A DNA stretch of 64,000 nt. Origin: Sva-07 sp963743825. GTDB taxonomy: Bacteria > Actinomycetota > Acidimicrobiia > Acidimicrobiales > Ilumatobacteraceae. Where the stretch lies: assembly GCA_963743825.1 (NCBI GenBank), contig CAVURC010000011.1:108170-172169 (forward strand). The letters are read 5' to 3'. Below are positions 1-13,867 of this stretch, piece by piece. The notes beneath the pieces are model-generated. The model had not been told where the DNA came from, searched no databases, and was given only the letters and a program-made list of their open reading frames with translations. Each line of letters starts with the position of its first letter. Position 1 is the stretch's first letter. Made by a program: the position numbers and the translations under genes.

Positions 1-1
1 G

Positions 2-238
2 CCCGACGAGGCGATCGGTGACCGACAGCTCGAGACCGCCTCGACCCTGTGGGGACACGCGGTTCGCGATGGCTCCGACGACTTCGACGGGCCGGTCGTG
101 ATCACCGGGTTCCGTCCGGGCCACGACGACGTCGACGCCGCTGCCCTGATCACCGAGCAGCTGATCACGTCACTCGATGACGCAATCGCCGACGGCGTGC
201 ACGTCGAGGTGTGCTTCTTCGAACCCCCAACCAATTGA
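2..238 (+). CDS. C-terminal end of an unidentified protein (5' end outside window)
   Basis: An open frame enters from the left edge and runs 78 codons to a TGA at 236-238. The visible tail is acidic and soluble, contains the segments WGHAVRDGSDDFDGPVV and VHVEVCFFEPPTN, and has no membrane segment or motif I recognise. Codon use is like that of the neighbours, so it is probably a real gene. The stop codon lies inside the perfect palindrome at 237-263, and the gene converges on the AAA+ ATPase gene. I cannot assign a function from this fragment. Confidence 0.55.
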   Translation, partial: PDEAIGDRQLETASTLWGHAVRDGSDDFDGPVVITGFRPGHDDVDAAALITEQLITSLDDAIADGVHVEVCFFEPPTN

Positions 239-263
239 GACGCGGGGTCAGACCCCGCGTCTC
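237..263. terminator. perfect palindrome between convergent genes (core GGGTC-A-GACCC)
   Basis: Two 13-nt arms (237-249 and 251-263) pair perfectly around a single central A. The left arm overlaps the stop codon of the upstream gene, and the AAA+ ATPase gene stops 3 nt to the right, so the hairpin would serve both strands. There is no U-tract. The same arms recur at 22205-22237 with a central T. Confidence 0.7.
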
Positions 264-265
264 AT

Positions 266-1702
266 TCAGGTGCGGCCGCGGTAGGTGGCGCTGGCGCCGC
301 TGGCGTCCTTGTTCAGTCGCTTGCTGAGATGGAGGCCCTCGAGGACGAACTCCACTGCGGCGGCCACGGCGGCCGGTGATTCGTCGCCACCGGTCAGGAT
401 CGCCACCGGCGTGCGAAGCGCATCGACCTCCTCGACCAGCCGAGCCAGGTCCTCGGTGGAAACACCTGCGCCCGTGTGGGCAATGGCGCCGTCCTCGAAG
501 GCACCGATGACTGCACGCGTCTGCTCGGGCGGCACGATGTCCTTGAAGACGCTGAGCACGGCACCCTTGATGAGGTTCTCCATGATCGCCCCCTCGCGAC
601 CGTCATCGAGCGACTCGATCTCGATCTTGCCCATCGAGCTCGCGGCCAGCGCGTCGAGGTCGTCGACACGTGCCACCACATGGCGCTCCCCCGCCCGCAG
701 CCCGCGACGCAGCGCGTTCGCCGCCAGCGCCTCGAAGTTGGCGACGCTGAGACGAACGCTCACGCCGGAGCGTTGGTTGACGTGATTGCTGGCGCGAGCA
801 AGATGACTGAAGGTGGCCACCACGTCGGCCAGGTAGTCGGGGACATCGACCTGGATGTCGCCGGCCGCCGTGGTGATGTTCAGCGGTACCGCTTCTTGTC
901 GCATGATCTCGACCTCGGTGTGCACCTCGAGCGGATAGTGGGTGCGGATCTGGCTGCCGAAACGGTCCTTCAACGGCGTGATGATCCGGCCCCGGTTCGT
1001 GTAGTCCTCCGGGTTGGCCGATGCCAGCAACATCACGTCGAGTGGCAGGCGAATCTTGTACCCACGGATCTGGATGTCACGTTCCTCGAGCACGTTGAGC
1101 ATCCCGACCTGGATCCGTTCGGCGAGGTCGGGCAGTTCGTTGATGGCGAAGATGCCTCGGTTGGTTCGTGGAACGAGCCCGTAGTGCAGTGTCAACTCGT
1201 CGGAGAGGTAGCGGCCCTCGGCCACCTTGATCGGGTCGACTTCACCGATGAGGTCGGCGATCGAGGTGTCGGGCGTCGCCAGTTTCTCGCCGAAGCGGTC
1301 GCTGCGGTGCACCCAGTGGATCGGCGTGTCGTCGCCCAGTTCGGCCACGAGGTCGCGAGCGTGCTTCGACACCGGCGCGTACGGATCGTCGTTGATCTCG
1401 CTCCCGGCAACGATCGGCATCCACTCGTCGAGCAGCCCCGTCAGCGACCGGATCATGCGCGTCTTGGCCTGGCCCCGCTCGCCGAGGAAGATCACGTCGT
1501 GGCCCGCCAGCAGCGCGTTCTCCAGCTGCGGCATCACCGTGTCCTCGTAGCCCGCCACGCCGGCGAACAACGGCTCGCCCGCTGCGACCTTCTCGATGGC
1601 GTGCTCACGAACCTCCTGCTTGACAGGCCGCGACACCCACCCCGACGCCCGCAACTCACCGAGCGTTGCTGCGTGATCAGTCGGTCGATCCGTGTCAGCC
1701 AT
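266..1702 (-). CDS. MoxR/magnesium-chelatase-I-like AAA+ ATPase
   Basis: A 478-residue AAA+ ATPase of the BchI/MoxR group. The P-loop is GERGQAKTR (about residues 75-83). The Walker B strand reads GIFAINELPDL, with NE in place of the usual DE. Sensor 1 lies in LLASANPEDYTNRG, followed by the arginine-bearing segment ITPLKDRFG. Such proteins usually work with a von Willebrand factor A partner to remodel or metallate a target; no VWA gene is visible, and it could lie beyond the left edge. The ATG start at 1702 is divergent from the GH2 gene with an 83-bp gap. The family is clear but the substrate is unknown; a role in magnesium insertion is not implied. Confidence 0.85.
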   Translation of the reverse strand: MADTDRPTDHAATLGELRASGWVSRPVKQEVREHAIEKVAAGEPLFAGVAGYEDTVMPQLENALLAGHDVIFLGERGQAKTRMIRSLTGLLDEWMPIVAGSEINDDPYAPVSKHARDLVAELGDDTPIHWVHRSDRFGEKLATPDTSIADLIGEVDPIKVAEGRYLSDELTLHYGLVPRTNRGIFAINELPDLAERIQVGMLNVLEERDIQIRGYKIRLPLDVMLLASANPEDYTNRGRIITPLKDRFGSQIRTHYPLEVHTEVEIMRQEAVPLNITTAAGDIQVDVPDYLADVVATFSHLARASNHVNQRSGVSVRLSVANFEALAANALRRGLRAGERHVVARVDDLDALAASSMGKIEIESLDDGREGAIMENLIKGAVLSVFKDIVPPEQTRAVIGAFEDGAIAHTGAGVSTEDLARLVEEVDALRTPVAILTGGDESPAAVAAAVEFVLEGLHLSKRLNKDASGASATYRGRT

Positions 1703-1785
1703 GGCCCGAACCTAGCGCCCCGACCCTGCGCACGCTCTGCGGAGCGGCGAGGTGCTGCACGACGTTGCTGAGTACCATCCGATCG

Positions 1786-3905
1786 ATGGAACTGTCGGGC
1801 GTCTGGGTGGCAGCCGTCGCCGACGACGACGTTCGACGCACCGGGATCGGCCTCGACACCGACGACAGCACCTGGACGCCGGTCCCGGTCCCCGGCCACT
1901 GGCGCAACACTGCGGAATTCGGCGACACCGACGGCCCGGTGATGTACCGGCATGCGTTCACCGCCACGCCGCCACCCGACGGTCGGCGACGCTGGATCAC
2001 CCTCGATGGCGTGTTCTACCAGGCTGATGTCTGGCTCGACGGCGCCTACCTCGGCGACCCCGAGGGCTACTTCTTCCCCCACACGTTCGATGTGACCACG
2101 CTGTCGAGATTCGCCGACGATCACGTCCTGGCAGTCGAGGTGACCTGCTCGCCGCAGACGTCGACGACCGGCCGACGCAACATCACCGGTGTCTTCCAGT
2201 CACCGACGTCGACGGCCAATCCCGGCGGGTTGTGGAGGCCCGTGCGGTGCTTCGACACGGGGCCGGTCAGAGTCGACCGTCTCAGGGTCCTGTGCCGCGA
2301 TGCCGACGAACGCCGCGCCCACCTGCGCATCGCCGCCAGATTCGACAGTGACCGCGAAGCGGCCGTGACCATCCGGACGTCGATCGGCGGTGATGTCAGT
2401 GACGAGTCGCAGCTCGTCGTCGCGGCCGGCCAGAACGAGATCGAGTGGAATGTCGACATCACCGATCCGGCGTTGTGGTGGCCGCGGGCACTCGGTGAGC
2501 AGCCACTCGTCGACGTCACCGTCGACGTGATGATCGACGGCGCGATGAGCGACCGACGCGAGCGTCGAACAGGGCTCCGCCAGATCACGTGGGACAACTG
2601 GCAGTGCACCGTCAACGGAGAACGACTCTTCCTCAAGGGGGCCAACTACCTGCCGGTGACCGAGCTACCGGCCGACGCCACCTCCGAGCGGATCCGCGGC
2701 GATCTCCAGGCGGCCGTCGATCTCGGGCTCGACGCGCTTCGCATCCACGGCCACATCGCCGATCGTGAGGTGTACGCAGCCGCCGACGAGCTCGGCCTCC
2801 TGCTCCTCCAGGACTTCCCGCTCCAGTGGGGCCACGCCCGGTCCGTGCGCGCGCAGGCGGTCGAACAGGCGCGTGCGGCGGTCGACTCGCTCGGACACCA
2901 TCCGTCGATCGCGATGTGGAACGCGCACGATGATCCCGGCGGGACCGACGCCGACGACGGCCCGCCCGGCTGGGGCCGTCAGGTGCGCACGATCGCCACC
3001 GCTCAGCTCCCGAGCTGGAATCGCAGCGTGCTCGACCGTTGGGTCAAGCGGGCGTTCGAGAAGGCCGACAGCACGCGTCACGTCGTGGCTCATTCGGGCG
3101 TCCTCCCCCACCTTCCCCAACTCGACGGAACCGACAGCCACCTCTGGTTCGGGTGGCGCCACGGTGAGGCCGAAGACCTCGCCGAGTTCGCCCGTCGGTT
3201 GCCGCGGATGGTCCGTTTCGTCAGCGAGTTCGGCTCCGGCTCACCACCTCGCTCGGCGCCGTTCATCGACGAGGAGTTGCTCGTCAACGAGTGGCCGGAT
3301 CTGGACTGGGATCGCCTCGCGGCCGAGCACGGCTACGAGCGTTCGACCTTCGAGCGGCTGTTTCCACCGAACGATTTCGACACGTACGAGGAGTGGCGCG
3401 ACACCACCCAGCACTACCAGTCCCACGTCCTCAAGGTCCAGATCGAAGCGCTGCGCCGTCTGAAGTACCGCCCGACCGGTGGGTTCTGTTTCTCGTCGCT
3501 CAACGACTCGGCGCCCTCGATCTCGACCAGCATCCTCGATGCCGATCGAGTCCCGAAGTTCGCGTGCGACGCCGTACAGGCTGCGTGCGCACCGGTGCTC
3601 GTGGTGATCGATCCGCTCCCCGACCTCGTGGCGCCGGGCGATCAGCTCGACCTCGACGTGCACCTGATCAGCGACCTGCGCGTGCCGATCGACTTCGCGG
3701 TGGTCGATGCCGTGGCGACCTGGTCATGGGACAGTCAGGCGAGCAACGGTGGCGATTCGGTGGATCGGTGGCCGCCGACGACGTGGTCAAGGTCGGCCGG
3801 ATCCGCCTCGACGTCCCCGACACCACGGGCCTCCTGACGATCGACCTCACGATGACCGCCGGGGAGATCACCGGGACCAACCACTACGCCACCACCGTCA
3901 CCTGA
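1786..3905 (+). CDS. glycoside hydrolase family 2, beta-mannosidase-like (one frameshift near 3730)
   Basis: About 706 residues with GH2 architecture: a jelly-roll sugar-binding domain (roughly residues 1-180), an immunoglobulin-like domain, and a TIM barrel from LFLKGANYLPV onward. The likely nucleophile glutamate is in RFVSEFG. The acid/base segment, usually W-C-G-x-N-E-P, reads MWNAHDDPGG, so the Asn-Glu pair appears as Asp-Asp. ATG at 1786 is chosen because homology begins at MELSGVW; upstream in-frame codons look non-coding. Near 3720-3750 the frame changes (one base missing), and the C-terminal sandwich continues as FGGSVAADDVVKVG to the stop at 3905. No signal peptide is seen, so it is probably cytoplasmic. 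Substrate is inferred from family resemblance only. Confidence 0.8.
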
Positions 3906-3925
3906 CCCCGCCTCCCCACCAACGC

Positions 3926-3964
3926 TGTGAGCGATGCACGCAACCTGTGCGTGCATCGCTCACA
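3926..3964. terminator. 17-bp perfect hairpin between GH2 and sdhB
   Basis: Arms 3926-3942 and 3948-3964 pair perfectly around the loop ACCTG. It lies between the convergent stops of the GH2 gene and sdhB, so it can terminate both. Almost the same arms occur at 13134-13176, which makes this a repeated element as well as a probable terminator. Confidence 0.7.
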
Positions 3965-3973
3965 ACACGAGGT

Positions 3974-4740
3974 TCAGCGGGCGAGGGCCTTGCGGTTCTT
4001 GAACTTCGACTTCAGGTAGTCGACGTTCATCGTGGCGATGTTGTCGATCGAGATCTCCTTCGGGCACGCCGCCTGACATTCGCCATGGTTCGTGCACGAA
4101 CCGAAGTACTCGTCCATCTTCTCGACCATCGCCTCGGCGCGCTTGTAACGCTCGGCCTGGCCCTGCGGGAGCAGGTTCAGGTGCGCAAGCTTCGCCGAGG
4201 TGAACAGGCTCGCTGCCCCGTTCGGGCACGCCGCCACGCAGGCGCCACAACCGATGCAGGCCGCTGCGTCCATCGAGGCGTCGGCCACCGGCTTGGGGAT
4301 CGGGATCAGGTTGGCGTCGGGTGCACCACCGGTCGGCGCCGTGATGTACCCGCCGGACTCGATGATGCGGTCGAACGCCGAACGGTCGACCATCAGATCC
4401 TTGATGATCGGGAACGCGGCGGCACGCCACGGCTCGACGACGATCTCGTCGCCGCTCGTGAACGTCCGCATGTGGATCTGGCAGGTGGCCGCACCTCGCG
4501 ACGGGCCGTGAGCCTGACCATCGATCATCAACGAGCAGGTGCCGCAGATGCCCTCACGACAGTCGTGGTCGAAGACGATCGCCTCCTTGCCTTCCTCGAT
4601 GAGCCGCTCGTTGAGGATGTCGAGCATCTCGAGGAACGACGCCTCGTCGCTGATCTCGGGGATCTGATGGCTCTCGAAACGGCCCTGTCCTGTCGGGCCG
4701 TCCTGACGCCAGATCTTGAGGGTGAGATTGGTGAGGCTGC

Positions 4741-4744
<4 letters not shown>
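3974..4744 (-). CDS. sdhB: succinate dehydrogenase iron-sulfur subunit
   Basis: 256 residues. It carries electrons from the flavoprotein to the membrane cytochrome in succinate oxidation. The [2Fe-2S] ligands are in CREGICGTC with a later Cys in AATC. The [4Fe-4S] motif is CIGCGACVAACP, and the [3Fe-4S] motif is CTNHGECQAACP. I place the start at GTG 4744 because GTGA overlaps the sdhA stop and homology begins at SSLTNLTLKIW; the longer upstream reading is sdhA in another frame. It is the last gene of the sdhC-sdhA-sdhB operon and ends before the hairpin at 3926-3964. Confidence 0.95.
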
Positions 4745-6659
<1,915 letters not shown>

Positions 6660-6663
<4 letters not shown>

Positions 6664-7474
6664 TCCGATTCTCCTTCCACGCAACAGGTGACGGCGTCGG
6701 GGTCGAACTCGATGATGCCCGCCTGAACGGCGATCGGGATCGACACGTTGCCGACGACGACGACCGTCGCGACGATCGTGGCGAGGCCCACGGCGCCAGG
6801 AGTTGAACCGGGGGTTGCTCCATCCCATCGACTGGAACAGCGACCAGGTTCCGTGGAACAGGTGGATGCCGAGCGCGATGTTGGCGAGGATGTAGAACAC
6901 CGCGACCGGCAGTCTCGACAACGACTGGTCGATGTTCCAGTACGGGGCACCACGAACGTAGTCGGGGTTGAACCATCCCCACGTGAGATCGGCGAGATGG
7001 AAGGCCAGGAAGAGCACGACGATGATGCCGGTCCAGCGCATCGTGCGGCTGGCGAAGTTCGCCACCTGGTAGTCGCGAGGTGTCTGGTACTTGACCGGGC
7101 GGGCCTTGCGGTTCAGCACGGTCAGTGAGTACGCCGCGTGGACGTGCAGCAGCAGCGCGCCGATGAGCACCAGACGCAGGCCCCACAGGAAGATACGTCC
7201 GCGGCACGATCGGCACGAGGAGATCACGGAGGAACTCGCCGTAGATGTCGATGTCGTACATCGACTCGTCACCTTCTGCGATGACGCCGAGGTACACCTT
7301 CAAGTTGCCGATCATGTGACCGACCACGAAGCCGATCCCGATGATCCCGGTGATCGCCATGACGTACTTCTTGCCGACTGCCGTCGAGTAGAGGTCGCGG
7401 GCGAACCCCTTCTTCTTCGACGGCGGCTTGACGGCGGTCCCGGAAACGGGTCCGCGGCTCAACGTTTGTGCCAT
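6660..7474 (-). CDS. sdhC: succinate dehydrogenase cytochrome b558 subunit (two frameshifts)
   Basis: About 270 residues once two +1 insertions (near 7197 and 6795) are corrected. It anchors the SdhAB head and passes electrons through haem to quinone. Segments in order are MAITGIIGIGFVVGHMIGN, LVLIGALLLHVHAAYSL, TGIIVVLFLAFHLADL, FYILANIALGIHLFHGTW and AVGLATIVATVVVVGN, giving five helices with well-placed histidines for haem. ATG at 7474 follows non-coding sequence, and the stop overlaps sdhA. The two breaks lie between perfectly conserved stretches, so I think the gene is functional and the breaks are sequence error. Confidence 0.88.
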
Positions 7475-7541
7475 TGCAGGGAAACTACTCCCCACCGGAG
7501 CGCGCACGCCCAATCCACCCGGCAATCGGCCACGGTGTGGG

Positions 7542-9060
7542 TCACAGTTCCCCGCGTTCGAGGCGACCGAGGACCTCGATGGCCCGGCTGCGCACGGCGG
7601 GCAGGTCGCTCAGCCTGCGCATCGCCGCCAGCGGGCGAGCCATGCGGTGATTCGCCGCGAACGTGTCGGCGTTGCGAGCGAGGAAGTCCCAGTAGAGCGT
7701 CGTGTACGGGCACGCGTCGGGACCGACTCGCTGCTTCGGGTCGAAACGGCACGTCTTGCACGAGTCGCTCATCTTGTTGATGTACGCGCCGCCCGAGGCG
7801 TACGGCTTGGTGGCCATCATCCCGCCGTCGGCGAACAGGGCCATCCCGACCACGTTGGGCAACATCACCCAGTCGGCACCGTCGACGAAGCTCTCGCGCA
7901 TCCACGCTGTCATCGCACTCGGGTCGACAGCGGCGGTGAGCGCCAGGTTGCCGAGCACCATCAGGCGTTCGATGTGATGCGCGTACCCGTGATCGTGGAC
8001 ATGTCCGATCACGTTGGCGACGCACGCCATCTCGGTCGGCGCATCTCCGGTGAACGCCGGCGGAACCGGGCGCGTGGCGCCGAGCACGTTGCTCGTTCGG
8101 TACGCGGGCATCCACAACCAATAGACACCCCACACGTACTCACGCCAGCCGATCACCTGTCGGATGAAGCCCTCGACGGAGCTCAGTGGTGCTGCGCCCC
8201 GACGATGGGCGGACTCGACCGCCGCCACGACCTCGGTCGGGTGCAGCAGACCGAGGTTGATCGACGATGACAGCACCGAGTGGGCGAGCTTCCACTCCGC
8301 GGCGAGCATCGCGTCCTCGTGCGGCCCGAACACGGCCAGACCGTGTTCGACGAACTCGTTCAGACGGATGAGTGCCTGCGTTCTTGTGACGGGCCACGTC
8401 CCATCGGGGTCGGCGCCGAACGTGGTGGGCGGCAGGCGATCGAGTATCTCTCGGTCGATGTCGTCGAGCTCGAACCGCTCGATCGCCGGCCAGCTGCGGC
8501 CGTCGCGCGGTGGTGGTTCGCGGTTGTCGTGATCGAAGTTCCACTTGCCACCCACGGGCTCGGGACCATCGGCGCCGACGTCCATCAACACGCCGAGTCG
8601 TAGCCGCTGCCAACGATAGAAGTCCTCCATCGTCAGCCGCTTGCGTCCCGCTGCCCAGCTCGCGAAGTCGTCGTAGTGACACAGGAACAGGTCGTTGCGC
8701 ACCAACTCCACTCCGAGCCGCTCGAGTTCGAGGCGGCCATCCCAGCTGGTCGGTTCCATCGCGAGCACGCGCCGGGTGCCGAACTCGGCGACGTGGTCTC
8801 GTAGACCCTGTCCGAGTGTGCGCGCCCGGCGGTAGTCGACCTCGAACCCTTCGACCCGCAGTTCTGCGGCGAAGTGCGCCATCGCCGACAGCACGAGGTG
8901 CAAGCGCTGGCGATGCCAGCGCCGCGAGGTGATCAACGTCTCACTCTCGACGAACAACACGCGGCATTCTCCCGGCATCCGGCCGGCAAGGGCACCGCGG
9001 GCAGCGGTCCAGTTGATCGCCGAACACCCACACGGTGGGAATCGGAGGCAGGAGTGACAC
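7542..9060 (-). CDS. Fe-S cluster photolyase/cryptochrome-related protein (one frameshift near 9010)
   Basis: About 505 residues, of the deoxyribodipyrimidine-photolyase-related (FeS-BCP, PhrB-like) family. These bind FAD and a 4Fe-4S cluster and typically repair (6-4) photoproducts. Likely cluster cysteines are the one in TEMACVANV and those in SDSCKTCRF and GPDACPYTT. The uninterrupted frame begins only at 8978, but reading upstream in the next frame recovers the missing N-terminus (PTVWVFGDQLD), so a single inserted C near 9010 splits the gene. I place the true start at GTG 9060. The gene diverges from hppA. The substrate is inferred from the family. Confidence 0.85.
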
Positions 9061-9141
9061 GAGTGGTGAATCTACGGGGCGGGCTAGCCTGCGGCGCCAG
9101 CCACCCATCGTCACCATCCGTACCGCCCCAGGAGACAGCCC

Positions 9142-11241
<2,100 letters not shown>

Positions 11242-11270
11242 CTTCCCGCTCACGGGTCCTGTCACCGGCG

Positions 11271-12122
11271 TCACGGGGCGTCCTCGGACGGTCCGCAACC
11301 CGGTGGCGGACTGCGGTGGCAGTTTGGAGCCACGAAGTCGATCAACTGCTCGACTGCTCCGACGAGTTCGGGGCGCAGGTCGGCGAAGGTGTTCACCCGG
11401 TTGCGAAGTGTGGGCCAGAAGCCATCGAACGGCACGCCGAGCGCCGCACACATGCCCTCCTTCCAGGGCACGTCGCTCTTGGGCACGTCGGGCCACTCGT
11501 CGAGGCCGAGCACCTTGGGGCGGATGCCGGCCCACACGTCGACGAACGGGTGCCCGGTGATCAGCACGTTCGGATCTCGCACCGTCTCCGCGATGCGGGT
11601 CTCCTTCGAGCCGGGCACCAGATGGTCGAGCAGCACGCCGAGTCGACGGTCGACGCTCGGGCCGAAGTCGGCCACCGCAGCGGCGAGATCATCGGCGCCG
11701 TGGAGGGGCTCCACGACGATGCCGAGCTCGCGCAGGTCGTCGCCCCACACGTGTTCGAGCAGCTCCGCGTCGTGCTTGCCCTCGACCCAGATCCGGCTGG
11801 CCGCCGCCACTCGGGCCCGGCCGTCGCCGGCAACCGACCCTGACGCCGTGATGCGCTGGGTGGCCGCCGTGGCGGTCGAGGGTCGAACGAGTGTGACCGG
11901 TCGGCCATCGAGCAGGAAGCCGCCGGGCTTCCAGGTGAAGTGGCGGATGTAGTCGTTGCGATCCTGCAGCGTCACGCCCTCGGCGCTCCAGCGGACCACG
12001 TCGCCACAGAAGTGACTCGCACGGTCCTCCACCAGCATGCCCATCTCGACCACCACGTCGGGGTAGCTCGGACCGCGACGCTGCGCGGCGAAATCGTCGA
12101 GGATGTCGGTCTCGTAGGCCAC
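11271..12122 (-). CDS. DUF3097 family protein
   Basis: 283 residues, recognised as DUF3097, a conserved actinobacterial family of unknown function. Conserved segments are RIWVEGKHDAELLEHVWGDD (Toprim-like: EGKxDxxL), GVLLDHLVPGSKETRIA and VLITGHPFVDVWAGIRP. The acidic EGKHDAE and LLDHL motifs suggest a metal-binding Toprim-type fold; that is inference. It has no signal peptide or membrane helix. It starts at ATG 12122, divergent from the SDR gene, with a palindrome in the gap. Confidence 0.85.
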   Translation of the reverse strand: MAYETDILDDFAAQRRGPSYPDVVVEMGMLVEDRASHFCGDVVRWSAEGVTLQDRNDYIRHFTWKPGGFLLDGRPVTLVRPSTATAATQRITASGSVAGDGRARVAAASRIWVEGKHDAELLEHVWGDDLRELGIVVEPLHGADDLAAAVADFGPSVDRRLGVLLDHLVPGSKETRIAETVRDPNVLITGHPFVDVWAGIRPKVLGLDEWPDVPKSDVPWKEGMCAALGVPFDGFWPTLRNRVNTFADLRPELVGAVEQLIDFVAPNCHRSPPPGCGPSEDAP

Positions 12123-12163
12123 TCCCCCAGTGAAGCAGTCGGGTCACCCCCGATGCCGGCATC

Positions 12164-12194
12164 CGTACACGATGTGTCTGACACATCGTGTACG
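12164..12194. repeat. perfect 31-nt palindrome in a divergent intergenic region
   Basis: Two 15-nt arms surround a central T (12179), with the core GTGTC-T-GACAC. The same 31 nt occur inside the longer palindrome at 48892-48932. Here it sits between two 5' ends (DUF3097 and the SDR), so it cannot terminate either gene. It may be a REP-like repeat or an operator. Confidence 0.7.
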
Positions 12195-12219
12195 TCGTGC
12201 GCTGTGCGAGCATGCCGCG

Positions 12220-13116
12220 ATGGAAAGCTTCACGGGCAAGGTCGCAGTCGTCACGGGCGGTGCGAGTGGAATGGGACGCGAACTCGTCCGGCAACTGACG
12301 GCGCAGGGATGCCACGTCGCGCTGTGCGACCTGTCGGTCGAGGAGATGGAGGAGACGAAACGGCTTGCGCTGGCCGATGCTCCGGAGGGCACCGTCGTGA
12401 CCACGCATGTCTGCGACGTGTCCGACGAGGCGTCGCAGTTGGCGTTCCGTGACGCCGTGGTCACGCAGCACCAGACCGACCACGTGAACCTGTTGTTCAA
12501 CAACGCCGGCATCGGTGGCGGTGGCTCCGTGATCACCGATCCCCGCGAGGTGTGGGAGCGGACCTTCAACGTCTGCTGGGGTGGCGTGTACCTCGGTGTG
12601 CGCACGTTCCTGCCGTTGGTGATCGCCTCCGACGAGGGCCACATCGTCAACACCTCCAGCGTCAACGGGTTCTGGGCGAGCATCGGACCGGACCGGCCGC
12701 ACACGGCCTACTCGGCGGCGAAGTTCGCCGTGAAGGGATTCTCCGAAGCGCTGATCACCGACCTCCGCGTCAACGCTCCGCACGTCAAGGTGTCCGTCGT
12801 GATGCCAGGCCACATCGGCACGTCGATCGTCGAGAACTCGATGCGCCATGGCGCCCATGAACTCGACATGGAGACCGCCGAGATGGTGCAGCTGATGTCC
12901 GACATGTTCCGCGACCAGGCGCCGATGACGGCCGCCGAGGCGAGTACCGAGATCCTCGACGGCGTCCGCGAGGGCCGGTGGCGGATCCTGGTCGGCGACG
13001 ATGCCCGCAAGCTCGACCTCGCAGTGCGTGCCAACCCCGAGATCGCGTACGAGTCGTTGACGCTCGGCGACCTCACCTCGTCCCAGGAGGGCACCCCCTT
13101 CAACCCCGCTCCCTGA
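12220..13116 (+). CDS. short-chain dehydrogenase/reductase
   Basis: 298-residue classical SDR. The NAD(P)-binding motif is VTGGASGMG (residues 11-19), followed by NNAG near residue 95. The catalytic Ser is in VNTSSVNG, and the Tyr-Lys pair is in YSAAK. Aspartate after the second beta strand (LCDLS) favours NAD(H). The C-terminal extension past the core is typical of the actinobacterial SDRs that act on lipophilic alcohols, but the substrate is unknown. ATG at 12220 is chosen because homology starts at MESFTGK; the in-frame extension upstream runs through the palindrome. It is followed by the hairpin at 13134-13176. Confidence 0.9.
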   Translation: MESFTGKVAVVTGGASGMGRELVRQLTAQGCHVALCDLSVEEMEETKRLALADAPEGTVVTTHVCDVSDEASQLAFRDAVVTQHQTDHVNLLFNNAGIGGGGSVITDPREVWERTFNVCWGGVYLGVRTFLPLVIASDEGHIVNTSSVNGFWASIGPDRPHTAYSAAKFAVKGFSEALITDLRVNAPHVKVSVVMPGHIGTSIVENSMRHGAHELDMETAEMVQLMSDMFRDQAPMTAAEASTEILDGVREGRWRILVGDDARKLDLAVRANPEIAYESLTLGDLTSSQEGTPFNPAP

Positions 13117-13133
13117 ACGATGCTCCGACCAAC

Positions 13134-13176
13134 GCTGTGAGCGATGTACGCATCAGGCGCGTGCATCGCTCACAGC
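13134..13176. terminator. 18-bp hairpin between convergent genes
   Basis: Arms 13134-13151 and 13159-13176 pair with a single G-T wobble around a 7-nt loop. The right arm contains the stop codon of the 13170-13847 gene. The arms nearly match those of the hairpin at 3926-3964 (shared TGTGAGCGATG...). It probably terminates both flanking genes. Confidence 0.65.
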
Positions 13177-13847
13177 ACGACGTGGCGCGCTCGTTGGGCC
13201 CAACCGCGAGCGGTCAGGACGAGATCGCTGACGGTGCCGTCGGGGAATGCAAAGGGCGCACGCACGCCGGTGTGCGCGATCACCTCGGGCAACTCCAGCG
13301 GCCCGAGACCGGCCGCCGACGTCGTCCACCGATGCCACCGCCGGGCCGGCACCTCGACCAGTTCGAGCCGCGGCTCACCCTGGATGTCGATGGCTCCGTG
13401 CAGCACGCCCTCCTGCTCGTAGCCATGACCGCCGGCGCTCGATCCGGACGCTGTGGCGTCGCCGGTCGCGTACCACTCGAGATCGAACGCGATCGGGGTC
13501 GGGTCGCCGTACGCGCGACCGAGCGCCTCATCGGGGTCGTCGATGGCCGAGGCATAGGTCTCGTTGCCGATCGACCACTGCTGCATCGCGGCGTCGCAGT
13601 GATGTTCGGCCCAGAGCGCCTCTCCCTTCACGATGAACGGATCGGAGCGAACGCGCACGTCGAAGTCGGCGATGTGCAGGAGCGGTCGGCCGCTGCGTGC
13701 GAGCGCCGCCCAGTACCACGCAGTCCGCCCGACGATCCGATGGCCCGAGATCAAGCCGAGTTGCGTGTCGGGCGTCCAGGCGGCGAACACCCATTCCTCG
13801 ATGTCGGCTCCGAGGTGGCGGCCGTCGTGGTGTTCGTCGGCGAGCAT
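13170..13847 (-). CDS. conserved hypothetical protein, possible lipocalin/AttH-like barrel
   Basis: 225 residues, not recognised. It is rich in beta strands and aromatics and has no signal peptide or membrane segment. Notable segments are WVFAAWTPDTQLG, HIADFDVRVRSDPFIVKG, WAEHHCDAAMQQWSIGNET, FDLEWYATG and GVLHGAIDIQGE. The alternation of strands and WS-type motifs resembles AttH/lipocalin-like proteins that bind lipids; I give this only as a possibility. The start at ATG 13847 lies 20 nt from the divergent SCP2-like gene, so the pair probably shares a promoter region, which would fit a lipid-related role. Confidence 0.6.
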   Translation of the reverse strand: MLADEHHDGRHLGADIEEWVFAAWTPDTQLGLISGHRIVGRTAWYWAALARSGRPLLHIADFDVRVRSDPFIVKGEALWAEHHCDAAMQQWSIGNETYASAIDDPDEALGRAYGDPTPIAFDLEWYATGDATASGSSAGGHGYEQEGVLHGAIDIQGEPRLELVEVPARRWHRWTTSAAGLGPLELPEVIAHTGVRAPFAFPDGTVSDLVLTARGWAQRARHVVL

Positions 13848-13867
13848 GATCAGGCAGACTACGAACC

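Noticed and set aside
12130..12220. Upstream start for the SDR gene, adding about 30 residues
   Set aside because: The extension is encoded by the palindrome region and has no similarity to SDR N-termini; homology starts at MESFTGK.
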